Shown: one piece after another, positions 16,171 to 24,572 of the stretch
How the letters are laid out: every line of letters begins with the position of its first letter
How positions within the stretch are numbered: the stretch's first letter is position 1
Origin: an uncultured Eggerthellaceae bacterium
GTDB taxonomy: Bacteria; Actinomycetota; Coriobacteriia; Coriobacteriales; Eggerthellaceae
Reading direction: 5' to 3'
NCBI GenBank assembly: GCA_934623455.1
Contig: CAKTVK010000019.1
Span: 1 to 28,879, forward strand
Length of the DNA stretch: 28,879 nucleotides
The notes under the pieces: model-generated
Told to the model about the DNA's origin: nothing
What the model saw: the letters and a program-made list of their open reading frames with translations, nothing else
Databases searched by the model: none
Program-made: the position numbers and the translations under genes

Positions 16171-16393
16171 GCATCTTGTCGGAAATCGAAGGCGAATGTG
16201 CAAAATATTCCCGTTCGGGGTAGGTGCCAAACAAGCGATCGCGCATGTTGCGGCCGGCGAAATGTTGCGACCTGGGGTTTTGAGAAACACCGATGGGCCA
16301 AAGACAGGCAGCTAAGCCCAAAACACGCTCCTATTCAGGCTCGACCTACCCCGAACAGGAATATTTTGCACATTGGGACGAAAAATCCGACAA
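16171..16393 (+). repeat. MITE-like element, copy 2, opposite orientation
   Basis: The left end repeats GCATCTTGTCGGAAAT exactly (16171-16186). The segment 16195-16225 pairs with 16344-16374 over 31 bp with one mismatch. The total length is 223 bp, against 222 bp for copy 1. The internal TGCGACCTGGGGTTTT (16266-16281) is the exact reverse complement of 16027-16042, so the interior is inverted relative to copy 1. Confidence 0.65.
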
Positions 16394-16445
16394 ACTGACC
16401 TTAGATCCCAGCGCTTCCCAGGCAAAAGCAGCCGTACGCCAAAAC

Positions 16446-17822
16446 CTATACGTAACGGGAAGTAACGCGATGCTCGCGCAGACGCAGAAATCCGCCTGGC
16501 TCCAGCGGAGCATCGCTCAAGAACGTGTAGCGCGCCATGGCTCGGTTTGCCACTTCAACGGAAACGGGCATTGGCTCGCCTGCTGCGTTCTCAGAGATCC
16601 ATGTGAGCTGCGAAACCGTCACATGAACAGGGGGGATATGCGGAACAAGCGCCTCAAGAGCGTCGCCTTCCGCAAAACGGTTGTGGCAAACCGCCGTGAT
16701 CAGCCACTTGCCTGCTGCGCTCTCGGACAGGCTCGCACCAGCAGTGCCGGCAGCCACACCAGCAGCAGCGCTCGTACCAGCCAATCCAACCGCGGCCCCC
16801 ACTCCAACTGAAGCCTCCCCACCAGCAACATCGGTCGCAACAACGTCCGCCCCACCAGCGGGTTCGCAGGCAACAATATCCGCCACATGAAGGCACGTCT
16901 GCTCATAACCATCGGTTTCAACCGACTGATGAGCCGGTCCAAAGAAAAATCCCGTGGAGTACGGACGATGCGACACGGTATCAAGCTCTTCTTCGAAATC
17001 GGCAGGATCGGCTCCATCAAGTACCTGACGATACGCGTTCACAATGGTCGCCACGTAAAACGCCTTCTTGTTGCGTCCCTCAATCTTAATGGAATCAATG
17101 CCCGCCGCTTCCATTTCGCGCACGTGCGCCAGCATATTCATATCCTGCGCGTTCATTATGAACGTGCCCGTTTCATCTTCCTCAATGGGAAAGTGCTGAC
17201 CAGGGCGCTTTTCTTCTTCCAGCGTGTACATCCAACGACACGGCTGTGTGCAATGTCCGCGATTGCCGCTACGCCCCGTAAGATACGAACTAATCAAGCA
17301 CCGGCCAGAAACCGCCATGCACATAGAGCCATGCGCGAACGTCTCGACTTTCATATCGGCAGGCAGCGCGACCTTAAGCACGGCGATTTCCGCCAAGCTC
17401 ATCTCTCGCGCGCACACCACGCGACGCGCGCCCATCTCATACCATGCCAACGCCGCTTGCACGTTGCTCACCGACGCCTGCGTACTCACATGGTATTCGC
17501 AATGCGGCGCATATTGGCGCGCCAGGCGAAGGGCGCCCAAGTCGCTGATGATCAGCGCATCCACGCCCGCAGCGTCAAGTGCCCGCAAATATTCGGGAAG
17601 CGTTTCCAAGTCGGAATCGCTCATCAAAATGTTGCACGTTACATGAACGGAAACGCCTGCAGCATGCGCGATTTCCACCGCGCGCGGGATATCGGAAAGG
17701 GAGAAATTCGTGGCGCGCGCCCGCATACCAAAGCGGTCGGCCGCTAGATACACAGCATCGGCGCCAAACTTTATTGCAGCTTCTAGCTGGGAAAACCCAC
17801 CCGCTGGAGCCAACAATTCCAT
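16446..17822 (-). CDS. U32 family peptidase-like protein, probable tRNA 5-hydroxyuridine synthesis protein (TrhP-like)
   Basis: This 458-residue protein opens MELLAPAGGF, the hallmark of the U32 family. It carries the U32 signature ETFAHGSMCMAVSGRC (160-175) and further cysteines at 191 and 195 (HCTQPCRW), which together can bind an iron-sulfur cluster. IKIEGRNK (246-252) is also typical. Bacterial relatives (TrhP, formerly YegQ/YrrO) hydroxylate U34 of tRNA using prephenate-derived chemistry rather than acting as peptidases; this role is inferred by family. A Gly/Ala/Val-rich insert (about 320-371) interrupts the C-terminal barrel domain, which resumes with WLITAVCHNRFAEGD. Start ATG 17822 has AAAGGAAG upstream. 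Confidence 0.9.
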   Translation of the reverse strand: MELLAPAGGFSQLEAAIKFGADAVYLAADRFGMRARATNFSLSDIPRAVEIAHAAGVSVHVTCNILMSDSDLETLPEYLRALDAAGVDALIISDLGALRLARQYAPHCEYHVSTQASVSNVQAALAWYEMGARRVVCAREMSLAEIAVLKVALPADMKVETFAHGSMCMAVSGRCLISSYLTGRSGNRGHCTQPCRWMYTLEEEKRPGQHFPIEEDETGTFIMNAQDMNMLAHVREMEAAGIDSIKIEGRNKKAFYVATIVNAYRQVLDGADPADFEEELDTVSHRPYSTGFFFGPAHQSVETDGYEQTCLHVADIVACEPAGGADVVATDVAGGEASVGVGAAVGLAGTSAAAGVAAGTAGASLSESAAGKWLITAVCHNRFAEGDALEALVPHIPPVHVTVSQLTWISENAAGEPMPVSVEVANRAMARYTFLSDAPLEPGGFLRLREHRVTSRYV

Positions 17823-17910
17823 TGATTTCTTCCTTTCTTCTCCCTGTAAACCAAGGGACGTTTAACGACAAAATTTCAAGACAGGAACCTGCCTTTTAGC
17901 AACAAGAACA

Positions 17911-18029
17911 ATCTGGCGGCGAAGGGTTGAGGCGAACGTGCGGCGCCTTGGATAAGTTGAGCGAGTCCCAAGCCCCCTGCAGCATTATCCAGGCAGAGTA
18001 CGTTCGCCGAATGCCCTTCGCCGCCAGAT
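17911..18029 (-). ncRNA. 119-nt long stem-loop downstream of cysS (terminator, REP-like element or structured RNA)
   Basis: ATCTGGCGGCGAAGGG (17911-17926) pairs perfectly with 18014-18029. GGCGAACGT (17931-17939) pairs with 18000-18008, and GCCTTGGATAA (17945-17955) pairs with TTATCCAGGC (17985-17994) with a bulge. Near-symmetric internal loops of 4-5 bases separate the stems, and the apical loop is about 29 bases. Read leftward it follows cysS by 21 bp, and it is trailed by TTGTTCTTGTT, so it may terminate cysS. The size and regularity exceed an ordinary terminator. Confidence 0.5.
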
Positions 18030-18050
18030 ACCCACTAAGATAAGCAGCGA

Positions 18051-19571
18051 TTAGCCGTTAAACGTCACGCGCGCCCCTTGAGCCGTGTCCTCAATGACAA
18101 AGCCCAGCTCGCTCAAGCCATTGCGCACGGCATCGGCAACCGCCCAGTTCTTCTCCTTGCGGGCAGCGGCGCGCGCATCAAGCAGCGCCTGTGCCGCAGC
18201 GGCCTTATCGGCACCATCGTAGCCGGCAAGCTCGGCGGCCAAAGTCAGAACGGCATCGGGATACGCAGTGCCTTCATCGGATGCATCCGCGGCGGCAACA
18301 TCAATGCCAAAGACGCCCATAAGCTCCACAATAGCTTGACGAGCTGCGGAAACAGCTGCAACATCAGCAGCGGAAATAGCACCCGCAGCCGTTGCGGCGT
18401 TCACTGCCGCAACCAAGCTGAACACTGCGCCCAATGCCTCGGGAGCGTTGAAGTCGTCATCCATGGACGAAACGAAATCCTCGCGCGCGGTAGCAACAGC
18501 GGCCTGCAGCGCGGCAGCGTCCACCGCGGCCTTTCCTTCTGCGGCGTTCGCCAGCAGCCAATCCAGGTTCTTCACCGCATTCTGGATGCGCGTCAAGGCG
18601 GCATCGGCCTCGCTCAGGCGCTGGTCGCCAAACACCAGCGGGCTGCGGTAATGCGTTTGCAGCATGAGCATGCGCAGCGCCTCCGGGCGCACGATTTCCA
18701 GCGCTTCGTACAGCATTAAGAAGTTGTTCAGCGACTTGCTCATCTTCTCTGCTTCGCCGGTTTCCGCGTTGGCGATTTGCAGCATGCCCGAGTGCATCCA
18801 GTTGTTGCTGAACGTGCAATCATACGCAGCTTCGGACTGCGCGCATTCGTTTTCATGATGCGGAAATACCAGGTCAGAGCCGCCACCGTGAATGTCGAAC
18901 GGCAGACCCAAGTACTTGTGGCTCATGGCAGAGCACTCAATGTGCCAGCCCGGACGACCCTTGCCCCACGGCGAATCCCACGATGGCTCGCCCGGCTTCG
19001 CAGCTTTCCACAGCGCGAAATCCAGCGGGTCGCGCTTTCGATCTTCCAGGCCCTGGCCATCGGCGCGCAGCTCGCGATGCCCCGCCTCCATCTCGTCAAT
19101 GTTGCGGCCGGAAAGCTGCCCATAAGCGGGGTACGAGCGCACCGCGTAATACACGTCGCCTTCTACTTCGTAGGCATGGCCTTTCTCGATAAGAAGGCTG
19201 ACCAACTTGATCATCTCGTCAATTTCCTCAGTAGCCTTCGGACGCACCGTGGGATCCAAAACGCCCACCGCATGCATATCATCGATGAACGCCTGCGTAT
19301 ATTCGGCAGCAACTTCGGCCGCGCTGCGGCCTTCCTCGTTCGCGCGCTTGATAATCTTGTCGTCAACGTCGGTCACGTTCTGCACGAACGTCACGTCGTA
19401 ACCGCGCCACATCAGATAGCGGCGGATAATGTCAAAGGAGATAAACGTGCGCGCGTTGCCAATGTGAATGCGGTTGTACACCGTGGGGCCGCACACGTAC
19501 ATGCCAATTTTACCAGGGGTAATGGGTTCCAGCTCAACTTTGGAGCGCGTTTGCGTGTTGTAAATTTTCAT
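18051..19571 (-). CDS. cysS: Cysteinyl-tRNA synthetase
   Basis: This 506-residue class I aminoacyl-tRNA synthetase charges tRNA-Cys. Visible features are the zinc ligand Cys27 in MYVCGPTVY, the HIGH-type motif HIGN (36-39), GWHIECSAMS with the second zinc cysteine, FPHHENE, the KMSKS loop (EKMSKSLNNF) and the C-terminal anticodon-binding helical region ending KNWAVADAVRNGL. Two ATG codons lie close together (19577 and 19571). The second gives MKIYNT and has AAAGG at an eight-base spacing, whereas the first is only two bases from it, so 19571 is used. The C-terminal part is unusually Ala-rich. It follows ispF by 105 bp, in line with a clpC-ispD-ispF-cysS cluster. Confidence 0.97.
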   Translation of the reverse strand: MKIYNTQTRSKVELEPITPGKIGMYVCGPTVYNRIHIGNARTFISFDIIRRYLMWRGYDVTFVQNVTDVDDKIIKRANEEGRSAAEVAAEYTQAFIDDMHAVGVLDPTVRPKATEEIDEMIKLVSLLIEKGHAYEVEGDVYYAVRSYPAYGQLSGRNIDEMEAGHRELRADGQGLEDRKRDPLDFALWKAAKPGEPSWDSPWGKGRPGWHIECSAMSHKYLGLPFDIHGGGSDLVFPHHENECAQSEAAYDCTFSNNWMHSGMLQIANAETGEAEKMSKSLNNFLMLYEALEIVRPEALRMLMLQTHYRSPLVFGDQRLSEADAALTRIQNAVKNLDWLLANAAEGKAAVDAAALQAAVATAREDFVSSMDDDFNAPEALGAVFSLVAAVNAATAAGAISAADVAAVSAARQAIVELMGVFGIDVAAADASDEGTAYPDAVLTLAAELAGYDGADKAAAAQALLDARAAARKEKNWAVADAVRNGLSELGFVIEDTAQGARVTFNG

Positions 19572-19676
19572 TCTCATAGCCTTTCGGTTAGAAGGTTCGG
19601 AAGCAATAGTGCAGAAAAGGTCGGTCGTTCAGGCCACATGTGCGAAGTTCGCCCGAGTTAATTTTGCGAAAATCGC

Positions 19677-20204
19677 TTAGGCCCCCATACATCGACAAAC
19701 CAGACAGCTGCACGTGGCAGAAATGCCTTCCTCGCGGCCCTCAAACCCCAAATGCTCGGTCGTGGTTGCTTTCACGCCCACGTTTTCCACGGGAATATCC
19801 ATGGCCTGCGCTAAATTCGCACGCATCTGGTCGCGATACGGCGAAAGTTTTGGCCGTTGAGCTGCAATAACGCTGTCAACGTCAATAATCTCGAAGCCTT
19901 CTTCGCGCACTTTCTGCGCCACGGCAGCCAAAAGCTTCAGGGAATCGGCGCCTTCGTACGCGGGGTCGGTATCGGGAAACAGTTTGCCAATGTCGCCGCC
20001 GCGAATGGCGCCCAAAAGCGCATCGGCAACGGCATGCGCCAGCACGTCAGCATCGGAGTGACCCAAAAGCCCCTGCTCATGCGGGATATCAACACCGCCC
20101 AAGATAAGCTTGCGCTCCGATGCAAAGGCGTGCACATCCATACCCTGCCCCACGCGCAGCCGGGCAAAATCCCCCAAGCGTTCTTGTCGTTGCAGTTCAT
20201 CCAT
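19677..20204 (-). CDS. ispF: 2-C-methyl-D-erythritol 2,4-cyclodiphosphate synthase
   Basis: This 175-residue enzyme carries out the fifth step of the MEP isoprenoid pathway, releasing CMP. The metal-binding GMDVHAF (Asp23, His25) and His57 in LLGHSDADVLAHAVADALLGA are present, with GDIGKLFPDTDP and KATTTEHLGFEGREEGISA following. ATG 20204 begins four bases after the ispD stop, so translation is likely coupled; an upstream ATG at 20246 would overlap ispD by 38 bases and is not needed. The last residues, TCSCLVCRCMGA, hold four cysteines and are unlike the common hydrophobic end of the family. Confidence 0.95.
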   Translation of the reverse strand: MDELQRQERLGDFARLRVGQGMDVHAFASERKLILGGVDIPHEQGLLGHSDADVLAHAVADALLGAIRGGDIGKLFPDTDPAYEGADSLKLLAAVAQKVREEGFEIIDVDSVIAAQRPKLSPYRDQMRANLAQAMDIPVENVGVKATTTEHLGFEGREEGISATCSCLVCRCMGA

Positions 20205-20208
20205 GGCG

Positions 20209-21039
20209 CTAATCTTCTTTTCCGTCCTCGTTGCGTAATGCAGCAATAGCCGCCGCCAACAGCAGATAATCCTCGGGCACGGTAAGCTTGATGTTATCGC
20301 GCTTGCCCTCGACCACCATCACGCGACCGCCCAAGCGCTCGATAAGCGATGAATCGTCGGTGCCCGAAAAGCCATCGTACAAGGCCGATGCGTGCGCACG
20401 ACGATACATGCCCGTGCGGAAAATCTGCGGCGTTTGCGCATTCCAAAACGCACGGCGATCGGGCGTGCCCACAATTACGCCGTTTTCGACCATCTTCAGC
20501 GTGTCGATGGCCGGCGTGGCCACAATCACGCCATCCGCATCCAAGCTACCCTTGATGGTGTTCAGCGCGTGCGTGACCAGCCGCGGCGTAATCAGCGGAC
20601 GCGCGCCATCGTGGATGACAGTGAACTCATACGTGTCCGGCACACATTCCAGACCCGAAAACGCCGACTCTTGGCGCGAATCGCCCGAGTCCGCCAGCAC
20701 AATGGGCGTCACGAAATCGAACGGATCAATAGCAACCTGCGCATATTCATCGCGGCGCGCCTTCGGGCACACCACCACAATAAGCCCAATGTCGGCCACC
20801 GCGTCAAGCGTTTCAATTGACCAGGTGAGAAGCGGTTTTCCCGCAATATCGATGAGCTGTTTGCCCCCCGATTCGCCAAAACGCTCACCCGAGCCACCCG
20901 CCAGCACCACCGCCGCGGCGCTGGCATTTTTCGCCACGCACCCCGCGTATTCAACGTTATCCTGGTCAGACGATGCATCCACCAGCTGCGTAATCAAATC
21001 GAAAATACGATTGTTATCTTTATATGTCATTCGACCCAT
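20209..21039 (-). CDS. ispD: 2-C-methyl-D-erythritol 4-phosphate cytidylyltransferase
   Basis: This 276-residue protein makes CDP-ME, the third MEP-pathway step. The nucleotide-binding loop AAVVLAGGSGERFG (about 42-55) is followed by KQLIDIAGKPLLTWSIE, HDGARPLIT, the substrate motif TPQIFRTG, TDDSSLIE and NIKLTVPEDYLLA, all standard IspD segments. About 40 residues precede the usual N-terminus and show no known domain. ATG 21039 has AAGGG upstream; ATG 21030 is a close alternative. It is immediately followed by ispF. Confidence 0.95.
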   Translation of the reverse strand: MGRMTYKDNNRIFDLITQLVDASSDQDNVEYAGCVAKNASAAAVVLAGGSGERFGESGGKQLIDIAGKPLLTWSIETLDAVADIGLIVVVCPKARRDEYAQVAIDPFDFVTPIVLADSGDSRQESAFSGLECVPDTYEFTVIHDGARPLITPRLVTHALNTIKGSLDADGVIVATPAIDTLKMVENGVIVGTPDRRAFWNAQTPQIFRTGMYRRAHASALYDGFSGTDDSSLIERLGGRVMVVEGKRDNIKLTVPEDYLLLAAAIAALRNEDGKED

Positions 21040-21064
21040 GACATCCCTTTTTTCGTTTCGTAAT

Positions 21065-21300
21065 CCGTTGGGGGAAGGAACGCGGCCGCACCACGCGCCC
21101 GCACCCTCACATCGCCTGCCTCACGCGAGGCACACGGCCCTGCAACCAGCTGCAACATACAGCCCCGCGCCTTCACCAGGCGCGCCCGCGCCACCGGCCG
21201 CCCGCAAACTCGCCGGTCGCCGCGCCACCAACCGCGCGCAAACCCGCCAGCTGTCTGCAACCAGCAGCGTATCCGTCAGGGAAGACTCACTCGCGTCCCG
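21065..21300. other. GC-rich low-complexity spacer between clpC and ispD
   Basis: About 235 bp are dominated by CGCGCC, CCCGC and CTGCAACC motifs. It begins directly at the clpC stop codon. No terminator, promoter or gene is recognised, so clpC transcripts may read into ispD. Confidence 0.45.
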
Positions 21301-23865
21301 CTAGTCTACCGCACCGTCGTCTGCCGCGCCACCAGGGGTACCGGCACCCGCCGCGCCCAAGTTGTACTGCGTGAGCAGCAGCTCTGTTTCGCGCGCAATG
21401 TTGTCGCGCTTACGCGGCGCGGGAATGGATCCCTCGCCCTGAGTGAACGTAAGCTCCTCGTCCTGCAGGTCCACCTGGATAACCGAGCCGCTGGTCCACT
21501 TTCCCTCCAGAATTTGCTCGGACAGCGGATCTTCCAGCAAACGCTGGATAGCACGACGCAGCGGACGCGCACCGAACGTCACATCGGTGCCTTCCTTCGC
21601 CACGTACTTCAGCGCCTCGTCGCTTAGGTTGATGGTCATGTTCAGCGCAATCAGGCGCTGGCGCAAATCGTCCACCATCAGCGACACAATCTGGGAAATC
21701 TCGGCAGAGGTCAGGCTCTTGAACACGATGATCTCGTCCAAACGGTTCAAGAATTCCGGACGGAACGTGCGCTTGAGCTCGGCCATTACGCGGTTCTTGA
21801 TTTCCTTGTCGGAAAGACCCACGTTCTCGCTGCCCGAGAAGCCCAGCGTTTGCGTTTGCGCAATTTCGTGTGCGCCCACGTTGCTGGTCATGATAATAAC
21901 CGTGTTGCGGAAATCTACCGAGCGACCCTGGCTGTCGGTCAGGCGACCTTCTTCCAGAATCTGCAGCAAAATGTTGAAGACATCGGGGTGTGCCTTCTCA
22001 ATTTCGTCAAACAGCACCACCGAGTACGGGCGCTGACGCACGGCCTTCGTAAGCTGACCGCCCTCGTCGAAGCCCACGTAGCCCGGAGGCGAACCCACCA
22101 GGCGCGATACGCTGTGCTTTTCCATATATTCGGACATGTCAAAGGAGATAAGCGCGTCCTCGGAGTTGAACAAGAACTCCGCAAGCGCCTTGGAAAGCTC
22201 GGTTTTGCCCACGCCGGAAGGACCCAGGAAAATAAACGAACCCGCAGGTCGTTTAGGGTCTTTCAGGCCTGCGCGCGAACGACGGATAGCCTTGGACAGC
22301 GCGGTAACAGCTTCATCTTGGCCAATGACGCGCTCGTGCAGCACGCCTTCCATGCGCAGCAGCTTCGCGGTTTCTGTTTCCGTAAGGTTGGACACCGGCA
22401 CGCCCGTGGTCATGGACACCACGTCGGCCACTTCTTTTTCCGTAACTTCCTGGATTTCCCTGCCGCTATCTTCAGGAAGTTTCTTTATTGCCTCGTCACA
22501 CTGGGCGCGCAGCTCTTCTTCCTGGTCGCGCAGCTGCGAGGCCTTCTCGTAGTTCTGCGCGGCAACGGCGGCGGTGCGCTCTTCGGTCACCTTGCGCAGC
22601 TTTTCTTCCAGCTCGCGCACTTCTTCGGGCAGCACCATGTTGCGAATGCGCATGCGCGCGCCCGCCTCGTCAATCACGTCAATGGCCTTGTCAGGCAGGA
22701 AGCGGTCCTGAATATAGCGCTCGGACAGCGACACCGCCGCTTGCAGCGCTTCATCGGTGAAGTGCACGTTATGGTGCGCCTCGTAACGGTCGCGCAGGCC
22801 CTCCATAATGCGAACAGCCTGCTCAGAGGTAGGTTCTGCAACCGTAAGCGACTGGAAACGACGCGCCAAGGCGCTGTCTTTCTCGAAATGCTTGCGGAAT
22901 TCCTCAAGCGTAGTGGCGCCAATAACCTGAATCTCGCCACGGCTCAGCGGCGGCTTCAGAATGGCCGCAGCGTCAATGGAGCCTTCGGCGGAACCGGCAC
23001 CAATAAGCGTGTGAATCTCGTCGATGAACAGGATAATCTTGCCGTCATCCTGCACTTCCTTGATGCACTTCTTCAGGCGCTCTTCGAATTCGCCGCGGAA
23101 CTTGCTGCCTGCCACCAGCGCGGATACGTCCAGCGTGACAATGCGCTTGCCGCGCAGCAGATCGGGCACCTCATTCGACACGATGAGCTGGGCCAATCCT
23201 TCCACCACGGCGGTTTTGCCCACGCCCGGCTCACCCAACAACAGCGGGTTGTTCTTCTGGCGACGTGATAGGATTTGCATCACGCGCTCGATTTCTTTCG
23301 CGCGGCCGATAACGGGGTCCAGTTTGCCATCGCGCGCTTTTTTCGTAAGGTCGGTGCCGAATTCCTTCAGGATGCTCTCCTGCGAGGACTCGCCGCCAAA
23401 CGGATTGTTGCCCGCCAGCACGGGGGTCTGCCCCACCAGGTCATGCAGTACGCCGCGGATGTCGTCGCCCGACACGCCCAAGCGACTCAGCACGTCAAGA
23501 GCGGTTCCTTCGCCTTCACGCACAATGCCCAGCAGCAAGTGCTCGGTGGAAATGTAGCTTTGGCCCATTTGCAACGCTTCGCGCAGGGAGTTTTCCAAAA
23601 CACGCTTCACACGCGCCGTGAAGTTCAAATGCCCTGATACATCGGCGTTTTCGTCGATGGACACCACCTGGGGGATCATACCCACCACGTCTTCGTATTT
23701 AACGTTCAAACGGTCCAGCGCCTGTGCGGCAAAACCGTCCTTTTCTTGAATCAGACCCAGCAAAATGTGCTCGGTGCCCACGTAAGGCTGCTTGAGAGCG
23801 CGCGCCTCATCCTGAGCCAGAACAAGCACTTTGCGGGCTTTATCGGTAAACTTTTCGAAAGCCAT
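21301..23865 (-). CDS. clpC: ATP-dependent Clp protease ATP-binding subunit ClpC
   Basis: This 854-residue Hsp100 unfoldase feeds ClpP and adaptor-delivered substrates. In order it has a double Clp N-domain (1-145), AAA-1 with GEPGVGKT (211-218) and IDEIHTLIGAG, a UVR/M-domain (about 427-452), AAA-2 with GPSGVGKT (548-555) and LFDEIEKAHPDVFN, and the ClpC-type C-terminal D2-small domain with TFGARPLRRAIQ. The UVR motif in the middle domain separates ClpC from ClpB. The extreme C-terminus is a short Gly/Ala-rich tail after LLTQYNL. Start ATG 23865 has GAGGCAGG upstream. A TATACT hexamer lies about 40 bases upstream of the start, without a clear -35. No CtsR gene is visible in the window. Confidence 0.97.
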   Translation of the reverse strand: MAFEKFTDKARKVLVLAQDEARALKQPYVGTEHILLGLIQEKDGFAAQALDRLNVKYEDVVGMIPQVVSIDENADVSGHLNFTARVKRVLENSLREALQMGQSYISTEHLLLGIVREGEGTALDVLSRLGVSGDDIRGVLHDLVGQTPVLAGNNPFGGESSQESILKEFGTDLTKKARDGKLDPVIGRAKEIERVMQILSRRQKNNPLLLGEPGVGKTAVVEGLAQLIVSNEVPDLLRGKRIVTLDVSALVAGSKFRGEFEERLKKCIKEVQDDGKIILFIDEIHTLIGAGSAEGSIDAAAILKPPLSRGEIQVIGATTLEEFRKHFEKDSALARRFQSLTVAEPTSEQAVRIMEGLRDRYEAHHNVHFTDEALQAAVSLSERYIQDRFLPDKAIDVIDEAGARMRIRNMVLPEEVRELEEKLRKVTEERTAAVAAQNYEKASQLRDQEEELRAQCDEAIKKLPEDSGREIQEVTEKEVADVVSMTTGVPVSNLTETETAKLLRMEGVLHERVIGQDEAVTALSKAIRRSRAGLKDPKRPAGSFIFLGPSGVGKTELSKALAEFLFNSEDALISFDMSEYMEKHSVSRLVGSPPGYVGFDEGGQLTKAVRQRPYSVVLFDEIEKAHPDVFNILLQILEEGRLTDSQGRSVDFRNTVIIMTSNVGAHEIAQTQTLGFSGSENVGLSDKEIKNRVMAELKRTFRPEFLNRLDEIIVFKSLTSAEISQIVSLMVDDLRQRLIALNMTINLSDEALKYVAKEGTDVTFGARPLRRAIQRLLEDPLSEQILEGKWTSGSVIQVDLQDEELTFTQGEGSIPAPRKRDNIARETELLLTQYNLGAAGAGTPGGAADDGAVD

Positions 23866-24029
23866 ACCTGCCTCTTCCGTTTCGTAAAAATGTTTTTGGA
23901 GTATATCTTACCGCAACATGACGAATATGGCTGCGTTGTGAACTAAACGTCATTCTCAGTGGCGCTGTGAAGGAGCACGGGGCGGCATTTGCTGCCAAAC
24001 CAAGGGGCGTTGTTGGAAAAACGACCTTG

Positions 24030-24207
24030 AATTCGGGCAAATGAACGATAATCGGTGGTTCAATACCGAAACCTCAAATGCGATTCTTCAAGGCAGTCGT
24101 ATGAACTGGGGTTTTGCAGAGTTCGTCCGTCTAGAATTGCTGCATACCCGCTATAAGTCAGAGAAATGCGAATCAACACCACCGAATATCGTTCATTTGC
24201 CCGAATT
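24030..24207. repeat. 178-bp inverted-repeat element with 30-bp arms (MITE-like or structured RNA)
   Basis: Segment 24030-24059 (starting AATTCGGGCAAATGAACGAT) is the reverse complement of 24178-24207 with a single mismatch. The 118-base centre has an AATGCGA-containing motif on both sides. A 64-codon open frame on the plus strand (24041-24235) covers it but has no ribosome site and no recognised family. It lies in the gap between the clpC start and the BspA-like gene. Confidence 0.55.
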
Positions 24208-24296
24208 TGACCCCGATTTCACAACAAGAGAGTAGCTGCAGGGCGCAGATGCCGCAAAAAAGCAAAACTACCCGGTACGCCACGCCACCAGCAAAT

Positions 24297-24329
24297 TTGT
24301 TGACAAAAGGTGGGGTAATTTGTCAACAA
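24297..24329 (-). repeat. Dispersed 33-bp palindromic repeat, copy 3 (core inverted)
   Basis: The sequence is identical to copy 2 over 33 bp. It begins where the T-run of the leftward terminator ends, so the two overlap at TTTTTTGTTGAC on the minus strand. It is the left member of the pair bracketing the BspA-like gene. Confidence 0.9.
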
Positions 24330-24363
24330 AAAACGCCTCCCTCTCGGATAAGAGAAGGAGGCG
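24328..24363 (-). terminator. Rho-independent terminator of the BspA-like gene
   Basis: On the minus strand CGCCTCCTTCTC pairs with GAGAGGGAGGCG (11 of 12 pairs, 6-base loop TTATCC) and is followed by TTTTTTG. It lies about 210 bases after the stop codon of the repeat-protein gene. Confidence 0.85.
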
Positions 24364-24572
24364 AAGGAAAACACCCGGGTCGCGCGGCGCCGCAGCTGCT
24401 GCCCACAACCCGACCACCGCAGCCGTGCGACGCTGGCGGCAGCCGCGCCGGCTGCAAGTCATCGCCAGCAGCACCCAGCCGCAGCACCGGCAGCAGCGCC
24501 CCCCGCAACAACCACAGAACCAGCGAGCCGCAGCAGCCGTGCCACGCCACCCGCGCCGCCCGCAACAACCCG
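24364..24572. other. GC-rich low-complexity 3' spacer of the BspA-like gene
   Basis: About 210 bp of GCCGCAG/CAGCAGC/CGCAACAACC-like sequence lie between the stop codon and the terminator. It resembles the spacers after helD and clpC. No gene is recognised. Confidence 0.5.

Noticed and set aside
15911..16393. Small protein genes in the MITE-like region (73- and 200-codon frames)
   Set aside because: The frames follow the repeat units on both strands, lack ribosome sites and translate the inverted repeats into unrelated peptides.
21850..23268. 472-codon plus-strand frame opposite clpC, and the 451-codon frame at 10160-11515 opposite recJ-recQ
   Set aside because: Both are exact shadows of conserved proteins and show no family features.
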